DNA from: Jacaranda mimosifolia
Taxonomy: Eukaryota > Streptophyta > Magnoliopsida > Lamiales > Bignoniaceae
NCBI GenBank assembly: GCA_018894105.1
Contig: CM032122.1
Span: 30,907,404-30,971,403, forward strand
Direction: 5' to 3'
DNA length: 64,000 nucleotides
Both the position numbers and the translations under genes were made by a program. Shown piece by piece: positions 12,255 through 24,366 of the stretch (its first letter is position 1; each line of letters opens with the position of its first letter). The notes under the pieces are model-generated. The model saw only the letters and a program-made list of their open reading frames with translations. It searched no databases and was not told the DNA's origin.

Positions 12255-13795
12255 ACATATTCATTTTTTAACCGTTTATATCAGTTTGATTTAATCCTTA
12301 CCTTCGAATCATCATAAAGTGAAGAACCATGGTTCTTCCATAGAACCGTCTTCTTTTAAAATTAAATTATGAAAAATAAAATAAAGATCATTATACTAAA
12401 TGACCAAATTAACCTTACTACCATAAAGAAATTAAAAATCCTCTTTTCTTTATATCAAACCCTAATTCAATCAAAGAATTAGTTTTTTCTTAGGAAAAAT
12501 TAATTTTTTCGTCCTATAATGCACACATATATTTATACAAATAGATATTTTTATAAATACATAATATTTATTATGCACTCACATATATACAAATATATAT
12601 TATATATACATATGTACAAACATATATATATATATACATATAAATATACATACATTTCAATACCCCTCTTGCCCCCTCCCCCCAACCTCCTGACCACCTG
12701 CCCCAGCCCCTTACCGCCCCCCAGTACCCGGCCGGCCATGGCTAAGTGCTGTATCTAGGAATTTAGGTAAGTAGGGTCAAAATATTAATAAAAATTAAAT
12801 TCAAATTTTAAGGGGCCAAACGACGTCGTTTTGACCCTAATTTTTAGTTAATTGCATAAGTGATAATAAGACAAATGGGCGAGTGCAACATTGAGGTCTC
12901 GAACCAGTGACCTGCAATCACATTGATTTTACACCCCAGCCGATGACCAACTGTGTTGGGGGTCATTTTGATATTAAGTGGGATCAAAATACTATATATT
13001 CATCATTTCTATATAAATAAATAAATATATATATATAAATAGCAAGTGGGGGTCAGTTGACCCCACATCTTTGGCTGTAAATCCGCCACTGCATGGCTGG
13101 GCTGTTGTTGGCCACCTAGCCAGATCTGGCTAGGCGACTGCCATGGCCAACCGGCCATGGGGTGAGGGATGGGTGGTGGGGAGGAAATTTCTTTCTTTCT
13201 TTTTTTTTTAAAATATGTTTTTAGTTTATTTATATATATATATATATTTATTTAAATATATTTATTTATTTATTTCTAATTTTTAATTATTTTTTTTGGC
13301 CAACATGGCAATAGAAAACCCATTTAGGTGACACATAAGCAAAATTACCAATTTTAAAATCTTTCGGCGTGCCATGTCAGTAATTTTGGCCAATTTTTGC
13401 AATTTTGCCAACAACCAGATTAAATGTGTCAATTTTTTTATACTTACAGAACTAACTTTTTAATTATGTAAATTATAGGACAAAATTGAAAATTGGATAA
13501 ACTTATAGGACGAAAAAAATTAATTTTTCCTAAGAAAAAGCTAATTCTTCTGATTGAATTATGATTTAATATAAAGAAAAAAGGAGGTTTTAATTTTTTT
13601 ATGGTAATAAGGTTAATTTGGTCATTTAATATAATAATTTTTATTTTATTTTTTATAATTTAATTTTTAAAGAAGATGATTTCATGGAAGAACTATAGTT
13701 CTTTACTTTATGATGGTTCGAATGTAAAAATTAAATTAAATTGATATGAACAATTAAAAAATAAATACATAATAATAAATTAGAATTATGAATAC
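12255..13795. mobile_element. Long-TIR foldback element with GC-rich core
   Basis: Left (12255-12510) and right (13495-13795) arms are long imperfect reverse complements, for example ATAAAGTGAAGAACCATGG against its counterpart at 13710. Inside are TA-rich tracts and a GC-rich core on both sides (12660-12745 and 13085-13185) containing GGCCATGG palindromes. The core is split by a separate insert of about 340 bp (about 12755-13095) that begins near GTATCTAGGAATTTAGG and ends near AATCCGCCACTGC, a common plant repeat. No transposase gene. Open frames over the GC core are low-complexity artefacts. Confidence 0.6.
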
Positions 13796-14530
13796 ATGAG
13801 TATCTCATAATACGAGTGGCAAAATGAATTTAACTCAAGAATTTATTATAAATCAAAGAAGTAAACGTGCCAAAATCCTCTAACCCCGAGGGGCAGTCAC
13901 ATCATTTTAATTTTCCTCCTGACAAAACAACGTTCAACTCTCCTCGCAAAAGCTCAGACATGCATGTCAATCGACTGTAGCAACACCTGGATTACAGTTT
14001 TTAAATTTGGTTACTATACTTTTCCAACAATCAAAAAACGAAAAAAAAGGCAGCGATCTCTGGGAAAGGGGGAAATATACATTTTGCAAAATTGAAGAAT
14101 TCGCAAGATTCATCAATGGTTCAAGTGTTTTTTGTTCATGCTGTCATATAGAAAAGAACTAGTTGGATGTTTATCGTGCTTTAATGCTCAAATATTGCCC
14201 GATTTGGTTTTAATTTTCTTGGTGATGCATAGAAGCTTTCCCAGCTTGCATCAATCAATCACGACTTGCTCACAAAAGGTTGGAAAGACGAGCCCGCCCA
14301 CAAATTCAAGTACATAACCATTACCCCGTAAATGTATGTTGCAGCTTCTCATTCTATTGTTGTTGTTTATAATTCTGCACTTTTAACATAATCCCATTTC
14401 TACAATTTAAATGTACTGAGGGGAAAGGATTTTTGGTGCAAGGTGTTTGGATTTTGGGTTTTGGACTCTTGATCTTGAAATGTATTCCCACTTGTGTTGC
14501 TAATAAGATTTCTTTATGCTTTGTTCCTAA
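13796..14530. other. Spacer between foldback element and PDS5-like relic
   Basis: AT-rich. No supportable exon was found, and the expected upstream exons of the PDS5-like gene are not present here, so that gene is 5' truncated. Confidence 0.45.
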
Positions 14531-14534
14531 TTAG

Positions 14535-15599
14535 AAACTGGTGCATTTATTCAACAAAACTCAAGCAATATCTTAGAGAAGTTGTGAAGACAATGAACCT
14601 GGATGTTGATGATTATGCTGAAACAGTTGTTTCTCTGTGCCAAGATACATCCAAGGGAAACATGGTTCGTCCTATGTCTAAGCCTGAAAAAGCTAAGTAC
14701 CCAAGGAATTTGGCTCCAAAAACGGAAAAGGTACTATCTGTTGTAGCATATGATGTAAATTTAAAATATCTTTTGAGATGCCACCTCGAATAATTCTCGT
14801 CGAATATATGCTCCTAATCTAGAATTCCAGAAGGTCCCCTGCTGATTATGGGGAGGAATTGGTTAACTCAAGGATAATGGTTTGGTGACGACTTGACAAA
14901 ACGTAAGTAGAAAAGTTTTACATTTAGATGTTTCTGAATTTTATACGTACTTAATGTAATACGCCGCTAGTTTTTCATATACTCAATATTCTGTATATGC
15001 AGGTTTTATGCAGGCACTGTTAAAACTTTTGATCCTTTGACAAAGAAGCACAAGGTAATCTTTCTCAGTTCTCACTCCCCTTGTGTTTTTTCCTTCTGTG
15101 TACTTTTTATATGATACTGTACTGTTGGACTTATTTTGACTTAGAGTAAAGCCACAACCTTCTTGAACCCATGAAGGGAATTAAGGACCTAATATCTTTG
15201 TTCAAGTAGTGATCTCAACTTAAAAACTGACTTCATCTCTGTGAAGGAGTTGCTCACTGGATCATGCAACCTTCTGTGCAGCTTTGTTTAATTTCATTGC
15301 TGTGGTTTACCAAGTATTTCTTGACCAATTAATTGGGGCTTTATTGCAGATTAAATATGATGATGATGATGTCGAAGAAGTCTTGAACCTGAAAAATGAA
15401 AGATGGGAACTATTCAAAGACATGCAGCCACAACAATTCAGATTCTTCAAACTCCATACTTATCTTTTTTTTTTTTTCCTGATATTATCACTGTGTTCCA
15501 TCTCCTTTGGTCTCACCTTTCTGGCTATATGACCATGTAGATACAATCCTCTCAGAAACAAGAAGCTGACCATCCATCTCCTGTGAAAGAGCCTGTTAA
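14535..15599 (+). pseudogene. PDS5-like sister-chromatid cohesion gene relic: HEAT tail and Tudor domain
   Basis: Exon-like blocks resemble plant PDS5C proteins, chromatin factors that bind cohesin. Block 1 (about 14535-14730) reads STKLKQYL then DVDDYAETVVSLCQD, the end of the PDS5 helical repeat region, and stops at a GT donor. Block 2 (about 14826-14900) reads GEELVNSRIMVW, the start of a Tudor fold. A TGA stands where Trp is expected (14886-14888). Block 3 (15003-15054, AG/GT bounded) reads FYAGTVKTFDPLTKKHK. Block 4 (from 15350) reads KYDDDDVEEVLNLKNERWEL, the end of the Tudor domain, but its donor site is unclear. Block 5 (15541-15599) ends at AA/GTAAGT. The N-terminal exons are missing. 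Family assignment is strong. Loss of function is shown by the stop and truncation. Confidence 0.75.
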
Positions 15600-15951
15600 G
15601 TAAGTCTAGTCTAAAGCATACTATAGTCTCTTGGTCTCTGGATGTCTTCAATCAATTTCCAAATTCTCCGTGCCTTAATTGAATTAACTTGTGATATTTG
15701 GTAATGGGGTTTGTGGATTTATCTTAAATGTGAACTGTTGGGGATTATCATACTCTGATAACTCTTGTCGACTTTGTTAGTACTTTTGAGCTGTGATAAC
15801 AATAAAGTGGAAAAAGTAAGGTAAAGCTCTTGGAATTCCTATTCTTGTTACAACCTCGTCGAATTTTCTTCTATGTAATGTTGTCATGATAATGATTGTA
15901 TTCCTCATGCCTGTAATAAATTCAACAGTATGTTTTTATGAATTTTAGCAG

Positions 15952-17860
15952 GACCTGGAAAAAGATACCAAAAAGGAAGGCTGCTTTTCCTCAATCTGCT
16001 GCCGCATCATCTCAGAGGCCCAAGTATCAGAGAGCGCAGAAACTAGAGGTTGGTGGGCCTATAGATTCCAAATTATCAGCCACCCCAGGTGACAATGATC
16101 TGATTAATGTTAATGGCTACAAAGTCAAGATGACAACCGCGCCTATACTTGAGGCCATATATTTGCAAAATATGGGGACATAACGACCCATTGTTTATGC
16201 AAGTCAACAACTGTCGTAGCTTCTCTGCTTGAAGTCATATGTAATGTTGTTCAGAGGTTGCAATACTATGATCTTGAACCCGTTTTGTCTGATCTTGACG
16301 ACATACAAAATGAAGGCTCAGAAGTAAAGGCTAGCAAGATCAAAGTATCATGGCTGCACGAGCATTTAGCAAAAGTCCGTAAAGTTGCAGCATCCAGAGA
16401 GAGGTCTTTGCATCCCAAGGAAGTTAAGGTAAAAAGTGGGCTTGTCACTAAGGCGACTGCTAAAGAGTTGAAACAAAGGCATGCTGAGCTTCTTCTCACA
16501 CAGGAGCGGTTTAAAGAGGCAGAGAAAACGCGTAAATGCTATGAGACTGGTTGACCGGAAAGTTGATGATGACATCCTGGAGTCTGAGTCCGCAGAGTAC
16601 TTTTGAGGGTTATTTATCAAAATATAGCAAAAAAGTTGGAATTTTACAAAACTACCGTGATTTGAAAAAGGTTGCAAAAATGCTGTAAGGCGTGGCCTGG
16701 AGCCACGCCTTCTGTTTCTGAATTTTTTTTTTTTATAAATTAAATAGAGGCTTGGCCCGAGGCCACGCCTCTTCCATGTATTTTTTGCAGTTGAAAGAGA
16801 GGCCACGCCTCTTGCATGCATATTTTGTTTTTTTTTTTTTAATTGAAAATTGAGAGGCGTGGCTCGAGGCCACGCCTCTTGCATGTTTTTATTTTTATTT
16901 TTTAATTGAAAATTGAAGAACATTCAATTTTTTTTATTTTTTAATTTTGTAACTTAATATAAATTAATTAAAATTTAATATTAAATTATTAGCATTTGAA
17001 TTGCTTAATAACCAGTAATGTAAAAATATTGATACTCCATTATGTGCTTTTATTTTTTATTTTTTTCATTGTATATGAATTAATAATTACAAAGGAAAAA
17101 ACACAAATATAAACTAATACTAATGTCATGCTTATCAATTTCAAATTATTCAAATTAAAAACTAAAATAACTTTCGCATCACAATATCAATTCAAACTTA
17201 ATAGTAAATAACTCAAATTAATATACTTTCAAAAATTTAAAAACCAACTTGATATTTGTGGGTCAAAATCTTCCTTCTCCAATTTAAGATTTCTAACCAA
17301 ACTGAAAAAAATTCAAAAAAAAAATTTACAATATATCATCTTAACAATACAAAATTAATAACATAAAATAATCAAAAATAAAAAATTATAATCTTCAACA
17401 GCATAAATTAATATTTGAGGAGGAGTAAATGAGAAGATGAATAATGAAAGGAGGGTTATGTATAAGTAAGACTAATGGCACTGTGCAGAAAAAAAAAAAA
17501 AAAATTCTCCACAAGAGGCGTGCCTTCAATTAAAAAAAAAAAAATGTTCCACATGCAAGAGGCGTGGCTGCCATTTTTTCAAAATAAAAAAAAATATTGA
17601 AGAGGCGTGGCTCTCTTATTTCTTCATTTTTTCCGCCTGGCAGTGTATCCATGCCAGAGGCGTGGCCTCTCTGTTTAATTTATAAAAAAAAAAAAAATTC
17701 AGAAACAGAAAGGCGTAGCTCCAGGCCACGCCTTACGGCATTTTTGCAACATTTTTCAAATTACAGTAATTTTGTAAATTACAAGTTTTTTACTATATTT
17801 TGATAAATAAGCCTACTTTTGGAGAAGGCGATTAGATGATCTTCTTTAGCCTGCCCGGCT
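15952..17860 (+). pseudogene. PEARLI-4-like C-terminal domain, split by a MULE
   Basis: The acceptor at 15949-15951 joins the preceding PDS5-like exon in phase (AA/G gives Lys, then TWKKIPKRKA). After a basic linker, the sequence VNGYKVKMTTAPILEAI starts a domain resembling the plant phospholipase-like PEARLI-4 family. A frameshift near 16165 moves the continuation to another frame (YGDITTHCLCKSTTV and on). A helical region with KVSWLHEHLAKV and KELKQRHAELLLTQERFKEA follows. A second frameshift lies near 16540, after which LVDRKVDDDILESESAEYF leads into the MULE at 16607. Coding resumes after the MULE (RRRLDDLL, then TAG at about 17845). What the domain does in plants is poorly known. The PEARLI-4 label rests on recalled family resemblance. 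Confidence 0.6.
16607..17813. mobile_element. MULE-type non-autonomous element inside a coding exon
   Basis: A 1207-bp element with ends GGGTTATTTATC and GATAAATAAGCC, and inverted repeats extending over more than 130 bp at each end. It is flanked by a 9-bp duplication TACTTTTGA (16598-16606) / TACTTTTGG (17814-17822), which fits Mutator-type transposition. The inner arms carry repeated GGCGTGGC/GCCACGCC blocks. The middle is AT-rich. Open frames over the arms are repeats, not genes. The target lies within the last codons of the PEARLI-4-like reading frame. Confidence 0.85.
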
Positions 17861-18046
17861 AAACTTTAGGACGGTGGAGGTACATGTCATTGCTCTTTGC
17901 TCCTGCGTGTAAGTACATGTGTTTAGTATTTTGAAAATTAGTTGTTCTTTTATGCTTGTTTTGCTATGCTTTGTGAGTCATCTTGGGAAATATCATGATG
18001 CTAGCAACTTGGAATGTAAGAAAGTGTGGTTTAGAAAGACTAAGAT

Positions 18047-18535
18047 ATGTAATGCAGTGCTATCTTTCTAAACTCAAGTTTGGTACAATCCGTTTGGATA
18101 TCTTTTCATTTTTATTTTCTGATCAGCATTTTTAAAAGTTGAAAAGTTAGTTATAGTTATAAAAATAAAAATGAGTTTGTATTTGGATGATTATTTGGAA
18201 ATAATGATTAGTGTAGATAAAGGGTTAAAATTTAGGTGATTTGAAAATCTCAATATTTAAAAAGGCTTGATTTTTCAAAATATATGTATATTTTAATCAT
18301 ATATTTTTATGTTAAATTAAATTTAAATTTGAATGACGTGATAACAAAATCATAGAGTAGACTTCTGAGAAAATTGAAAATAAAAATAAATAAAATTTTC
18401 AGTAAATATATGAAGAAGTTGATGATTTTCTATTTTAAGATAATGAAAAAATGAAAAAAACTTTTGAAAACGATCCAAACGGGCCCTAATATGAAGTGCA
18501 GTGCTATTTTTCTAGACTCAAGTTTGGTACAAACG
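18047..18535. mobile_element. Small DNA element with a ~40-bp flanking duplication
   Basis: A segment starting near CCGTTTGGAT (18091) and ending near ATCCAAACGG (18483) has short inverted termini and AT-rich content. A host phrase of about 40 bases ending TCAAGTTTGGTACAA occurs both before it (to 18087) and after it (to 18532). That is much longer than a normal target duplication. Confidence 0.5.
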
Positions 18536-19023
18536 CTAAATATTATATAATATTATATAGCATATAATTGTAAATGAGTCGAGCTCAACAAAATTTGAAG
18601 GTTTAAGTTCGAACTCGATGAGCCTCTTCTTGAAGGCTTGAGTTCGTGCTTGAAGATAAAACAAAGAACTCAAGCTCGAGCTCGAGCTCAGCTCAATAAA
18701 ATATTTAATTATTAATATATAATAATTATTTAATATTATAAATAAAATATTTAAAAATTAAAAAATAAATTATTAATATAAATAGTTATTTAATTAACAT
18801 ATAAAAATATCTAAAAATAAAAAAGCTCGCGAGTTTTTAAACAACTGAATCAGGACTTGTGTTCTGAAAAATTCGAATTCAAGTTGAATTATAATCAAGT
18901 CGACGCATGAGTTAATGATTCGATTCAACTCATCTTACAGAACTATATAATATAGCATGTGCACTTGAGAATGGTTCCATTCTTGTACTGTTGTACATGA
19001 GCCATCACGGGTGGTCTCCAAAT

Positions 19024-19824
19024 CAAGGTTTTAAAAACTGGACCGGACCGGACTGGCTGGTGACCGGTGGTAGGTCCGGTCCGAATCATACCTAAAAACC
19101 GGCCATAATCTGATCAGTTGGGAACCGGTCAAAAATCGATCGAACCGGTACCGGTTCTTGACCGGTTCACTCTTTTTTTTTTCCTTATGTTTTTCTGTTT
19201 TTTTTTTTTTTTTTTTTTTTTTTTATCTGAAAAACATAAACCAAGGTCCAAGATATCATACTAACTGGGTCTACTTGTGACTTTTGAGTAGGGTTTTTAT
19301 TTTTCACTCCCACTTTTCATATAAAATCCTGATTCCTTGATTTCTTTGCTTGTTTCCTTTCCTTTAGGCTTTCTCTTTCTTCCTCCATCTCCACTGCTCA
19401 CTGCCCAGTTACTGTTGATGCAGCCTGCAAGTGGAAAAACTTGTTCTATTTTATTAAATATTGAACTTGAAACTTGGAGGGATGACTATTTGTATTAATA
19501 TTAAATAGTTGTGTGTTACTATTTGAATTAGATTATATATTTGTAATTAATTAATAGAGAAATGGTATTTTCTAAAGAAACATTTGAAGGAAAAAAAAAG
19601 ACTAAAATATGGAGAAAATTTTCTTTATTTATTTCTATACTATTGGAAATTTTCTATTTTTTGCAATATATTAATTATATTATATATATTTATAAAATTA
19701 AATATAATTATTACATTATTATGACGTCATACCGATCGAACCGGTGGTCGAACCGATTGAACCGGTCGAACCAGTAACTAGTAAGGTCGTCGGTTCTTTG
19801 TCCGGTCCGATTTTGAAAACATTG
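19024..19824. mobile_element. hAT-type element with 8-bp target duplication
   Basis: Termini CAAGGTTTTAAAA and TTTTGAAAACATTG are inverted repeats. CTCCAAAT occurs on both sides (19016-19023 and 19825-19832), the 8-bp duplication of hAT elements. Subterminal regions are dense in ACCGG/CCGGT motifs in both orientations (19035-19170 and 19730-19810), the usual form of transposase-binding repeats. A 28-base T run lies near 19197. No transposase is encoded. Confidence 0.85.
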
Positions 19825-19832
19825 CTCCAAAT

Positions 19833-21491
19833 GATTGTCCCCTAAATACAAATAGGGGTAAAAGGGTAATTATAAAAAAAGAAGAATAGGGATTGGTGTG
19901 GAACTGACGAGGGTTTTGATATCTCTTTAATATTAATATATATTTTTTATTTTGTATATTATCCTGGATTAATTATATTTATCTCCCATTTAAAATAGTT
20001 AAATTATTACTTTCTTCTTTAAAGTCTCCTCTTTAAATTTACTTTGTCAACATATTTAGACAGAATTCGTGAATTCATCGTTTTGCTCTCAATTTAAAAG
20101 ATTAAAGAAATAGTGAAATTATTAATTAATTAAACAATCATATACGGATGTCGATCCTTTTTATGTTTATATATTTTCTAAGAAGCATATTTCTTATCCT
20201 AGTAATTGAAGGAACTTTTTTGAGTTATTTTCCCGATTCACGGTATTTTACGGAATGAGTTAAATCGTTTTGATCTTTCATTTTTAAAAAAGTTATATTT
20301 AATTTATTTTTATCCAATATAAATAAAGGTTGTTCTATTAAAACAGCTGTACACTTTTCAATAACATTATTGTAGGCTTGATAAGATTGAAAACTTTGGT
20401 GTAGGATTCATTAGAGTTATTTTTCGAAAAACTTTGAGAATACATTTATAAAAAATTCTCAAACCAAACATGTTTCATCGTCAAAGTTATATATGATTTC
20501 TTTCTTGAAAAGCCATTTTTTTTTAATATTTTAATTCTACCATAATAGAAAAATAAACATAAAGTGCCTCCTCTTTTTTAGGATGATAAAATTACAGAAA
20601 GTGCTCGAGCCAATCTTCAAGTACCAGGTCTATGGTGCCAAAGTAATCCACGGGATACTCCTAGAAAAAAGTTCAAACAATTTTTAAAATGATGTACCAG
20701 AAATTAATATAAATGGATAGGTAGGGAATACTTAAAGGGACAAACAACCCCTCTACAAAACTCAACAAAATAACTCCATAACTTGGAAGAAGAAGTGTGT
20801 CCTTACAAATTAAAGAGAGTTTATAATGACCAAGCTGAAATGATTGTTTACCAAAAATATAAGTTTCCACAAAGTCACAAGACTGAGTACAAGGATTGAT
20901 ATCTACTCGGTGCTTGAGAGTTAATGAAGTTGGTGACATGATGATAAAGCAGTTAATGTTCTGTGTTAATTGCTTGACCTATTCAATTGTGACTTTATAA
21001 TGCGATTGTTATTTTTGTTTTAATTTGTATTTTTGATTCATCTATTAAAATAGTTTGGTTGGTTCTTTGCACATAATTTTTTGGTTTAACAGTTCTATTT
21101 TGATTATCCTCTTTTTCCTAAAGATTTTATTATTGAACATCGACTCCATTTCATGTGATGAGAGTTGCCGATGTATTGAAATAGCTTTGCCACATGCTAT
21201 TCAAAATGCTATACCGTGGAACATATTATAATTGAAGATAGTGATGGTGCAAAACTGCTTTTAATCCAGTTCGAACTAAAAAGCTTATTCCATTCTCACT
21301 GCCAAAGGCATAGGTAAGTTTCCTTTGATAAATATAAAAATGATAGTTAGTTTACTATGTATTTTGAGTAGAAAAAAATAATTTTGACAAATATGAAATC
21401 ATACTTAGTAGCAGGGGAAGTTTGACAAATATATGTTAAATGTAGAGGAGATATTTAAGTGGTTATGAAAAGTAGAGGAAAATCTAATATA
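19833..21491. other. Gene-free AT-rich spacer
   Basis: No recognisable gene. A moderately balanced patch at 20590-20940 gives a minus-strand open frame of 88 codons without recognisable motifs. It may be a scrap of a transposon or gene. Confidence 0.4.
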
Positions 21492-21772
21492 TCTAATATA
21501 TATAAAGTAAAATGTTGGTCAACCCTATTTTAAGAACGTTTATTATTTGGCAATGATGTGGATAAGTTACTTTTATCCCCTTTTTGCCATCTCAATAATT
21601 TTCATATATAATTTGCTATCAAAATGAGCTATTTTATTATTAGTAAGTCAATACTATATTAATTGCTTTTTTTGTAACTTCATATCTAATGATAGTAAGT
21701 ATTCAATATATGTATGTGTGTGTGTGTGTGTGATAATCCATATTAATTTTTGTGTTTACCTCTCTCTCTCTC

Positions 21773-21820
<48 letters not shown>

Positions 21821-22167
21821 GTTTATGCATTTTCAATTGATTTTTTAAAAGCAATTTTATTACTTTTCATATGTTTAATATTTATACTTCTATAGATTCA
21901 ATTATAATTTACATATAAACCAGCTATGTTTATATTATTGGTTCGAACTAGATTATAAACCACGTTATTAAGATAACATATTTATTTCAAATAAAGTAAA
22001 TTGGTAGCTAATATATTTTAAAAACAATAATTTCGAGATTGCATATGTTAAGAAATTTTAAAATCTTTATCAAGTATGATATAGTCGTTGTTGCCTTTGA
22101 ACATCTAAGAACAACTGTTAAATTATTATATAAATAGCTAATTTGGGTATGTAAATTTAGCTATGGA

Positions 22168-23194
22168 TAGGGGTGTTCAAATCCAATCCAATCCAAAGAA
22201 AAACCGACGAACTGATCCAAAAAATTGAAAACCAATCAAAAATGATTTTTTTGGATTAAATTAGATTTGTTTTTTTAAAATCGATCCGTTTAGATCAATT
22301 TTCGATTCTAATATAAAAAATCGGTCCAATCCAAACCGAACTGAAATTTATATACTAATAATATGAAAAATATATATTAATTGTAAAACATACAAATGAA
22401 CTAAACCTAGGATTTTTTCACTTTAAAAAATCAAATACATAGGGATAATTATTGTGGACTTATAAATTATAGTTGTGTGTTCTTACATAATTTAACTTAA
22501 TTCCACAAGATTAGTGATATGATTGCTAAACACTACAAAAAAATAAAATATTAGTAACAAAATAATAAGTGATAAAGTAAAAATTGTTACTAATAACATG
22601 TATTGAGTGACAATAGCTTTTATCTTGTCACTAATGACCAATTTTTAAGTGACAATAATTTTTATCTTGTCACAACGTGACAAAAATTAATATTTTAAGT
22701 TGTCATTATAAATAATTAGTGATATCCCTATGGTGATAACTTAGTGATAATAAAAATTGTTACTATAATTTGTGACAGTATTTTCATTATCATTATATGT
22801 ATGTCACTAATTGTTTATGGTGACAACTTTACACTATTCTTGTCACTATTTAGTTTACAAAAATTATTAAGGTGACAAAACTAAATTTTTTATCACATAA
22901 TATACATAATTAGTGACAACTTTTGCATTGTCACTTACTATTTTGTCACCAATTTATCTTTTTCTTGTAGTGAAATGAAATTTACAAATTGATTGATTAA
23001 ATTAATTTAATTATCAATTGTAACTTGTCAAATATTTCAATTAAAAATTTAAATTGAAAAATTAGATTAATCGATCCAATCTAAATCGATTTAAAATGGA
23101 TTGGATTTGATCGCATTTACAATAAAAATCTAATTGATCCAATATGCATTATAAAGTTTGGATCAATTGACTTCTTTTTTTTCAAACACCCCTA
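22168..23194. mobile_element. hAT-like element nested in Helitron 2
   Basis: Termini TAGGGGTGTTCAAA and TTTCAAACACCCCTA are inverted repeats. Subterminal regions contain AATCCAATCC / GGATTGGAT motifs in opposite orientation. The candidate 8-bp duplications (GCTATGGA and CCTATTAA) match only in part, so the insertion is old or the ends have drifted. Confidence 0.7.
22531..22972. mobile_element. CACTA-type MITE nested in the hAT element
   Basis: A 442-bp element begins CACTACAAAAAAA and ends TTTTTCTTGTAGTG, with AAA on both sides as a 3-bp target duplication. Subterminal GTGACAA/TTGTCAC motifs repeat throughout, in both orientations. No transposase. This is the innermost layer of the nest. Confidence 0.85.
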
Positions 23195-23564
23195 CCTATT
23201 AACATACTTATGCTAAATATTTAAATTTTTACTTAATAAATTCAAGTATTGAGTCTGAAAAGTAGTTATTAAGATTTTTTATATTTTGAAATAGTAAGAT
23301 TTTTTATAACCCTCTCTATATTTAGTCAGAAATATTTTACCTTAATTTAATATTTTCCTAAATTATATTTTATTCCATAATTCGTTGTTTTAATTAAGTT
23401 AAGTTCCTTAATCTAAGCCCATAATCTCTACAAGTAATATATACTAAAAATAACCAAACATGCAATACACTAATATTTAAAGGTACAAAAATATTTTTCT
23501 TTTTTCTCCACCTCTATAGTATCATTTGCTAGGTGAGTTAAATTCTCATTTCTTTTTTTATTAT

Positions 23565-24366
23565 TGATATGGAATAGCCCAATGGGCTCGGCCCAAAGAC
23601 CCCAAACTCAAGGACGTAGCAACAGACCTATCTTATACTTAGGGCCCAATTGTGCTACCGACTTCAGATGGCCCAGGTCGACCAAACAGATCAACCTGTT
23701 ATACTAGCTTCATTGGGTAGCCTTTCGACCAGGCCTTAGACTGGGACCACTGGTTGACTCTTTGACCATGGCGCTCAGCCACCTCTTACTCCGCATGCCA
23801 ACTCATCGTAGGATCGACCCTGTCACCGACCAGGGAGGTCCACTCAGCGCAGAATCAACTCTCTGCCGCATTAAATGCCCTGATAGGTAGCATGCCTCCT
23901 CATTAATGGTACGTGCCGCCCCAGTACCATCTATACTGTCGCACTAGGCAAGAGGCGCATCTATAGTGTATTATTCTGCCCATGAAACTTGGAGATGCAG
24001 CCACCTAGAATAGTACAGGAATGGGAGATGACCTAATGCCCCTCATATAAGGACAATGATCCTTCTTACATGAAAATGACATCTCAGACAAATCCACACC
24101 AGGAGAAGGCTATAAATTCCGCCCCTCCAACCTCACTAAAGGTATGCTAATATATATACAAAAAGCCCTCACTCTGTTGCTCATTATATCTAGTCTACCC
24201 CGTACTAACTTGAGTGTTGGAGTGCTTAGCCGATGGCATATCGGCTATCCTGACGTTTGCTTGTGATTGTAGGACTCAGCCCAACTATATTCATAAACCG
24301 ACCAAAGAGGTCAAACCTTACCAATCTATCATTTGATCAAGTCACAAGTGGATTCAACCCTCATCA
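23565..24366 (+). mobile_element. Solo LTR of a Tat-type gypsy element
   Basis: An 802-bp segment starts TGATATGGAATAGCCC and ends AACCCTCATCA, flanked by ATTAT on both sides (23560-23564 and 24367-24371). Its ends and several interior phrases match the reverse complement of the LTRs at 48962 and 59018. Example: the GCCGATGGCATATCGGCTATCC region corresponds to the GCCGAGTGGCCCTCGGCTTA region. It is therefore a relative of the intact element, inserted in the opposite orientation. It has no internal domain. Confidence 0.85.

Noticed and set aside
12519..12758. Open frames on both strands with poly-Tyr and poly-Pro/Gly
   Set aside because: They come from (TA)n and C-rich low-complexity DNA within a foldback element.
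16266..16923. Minus-strand open frames of 77 and 185 codons
   Set aside because: They are shadows of the PEARLI-4-like exon and of the MULE terminal repeats.
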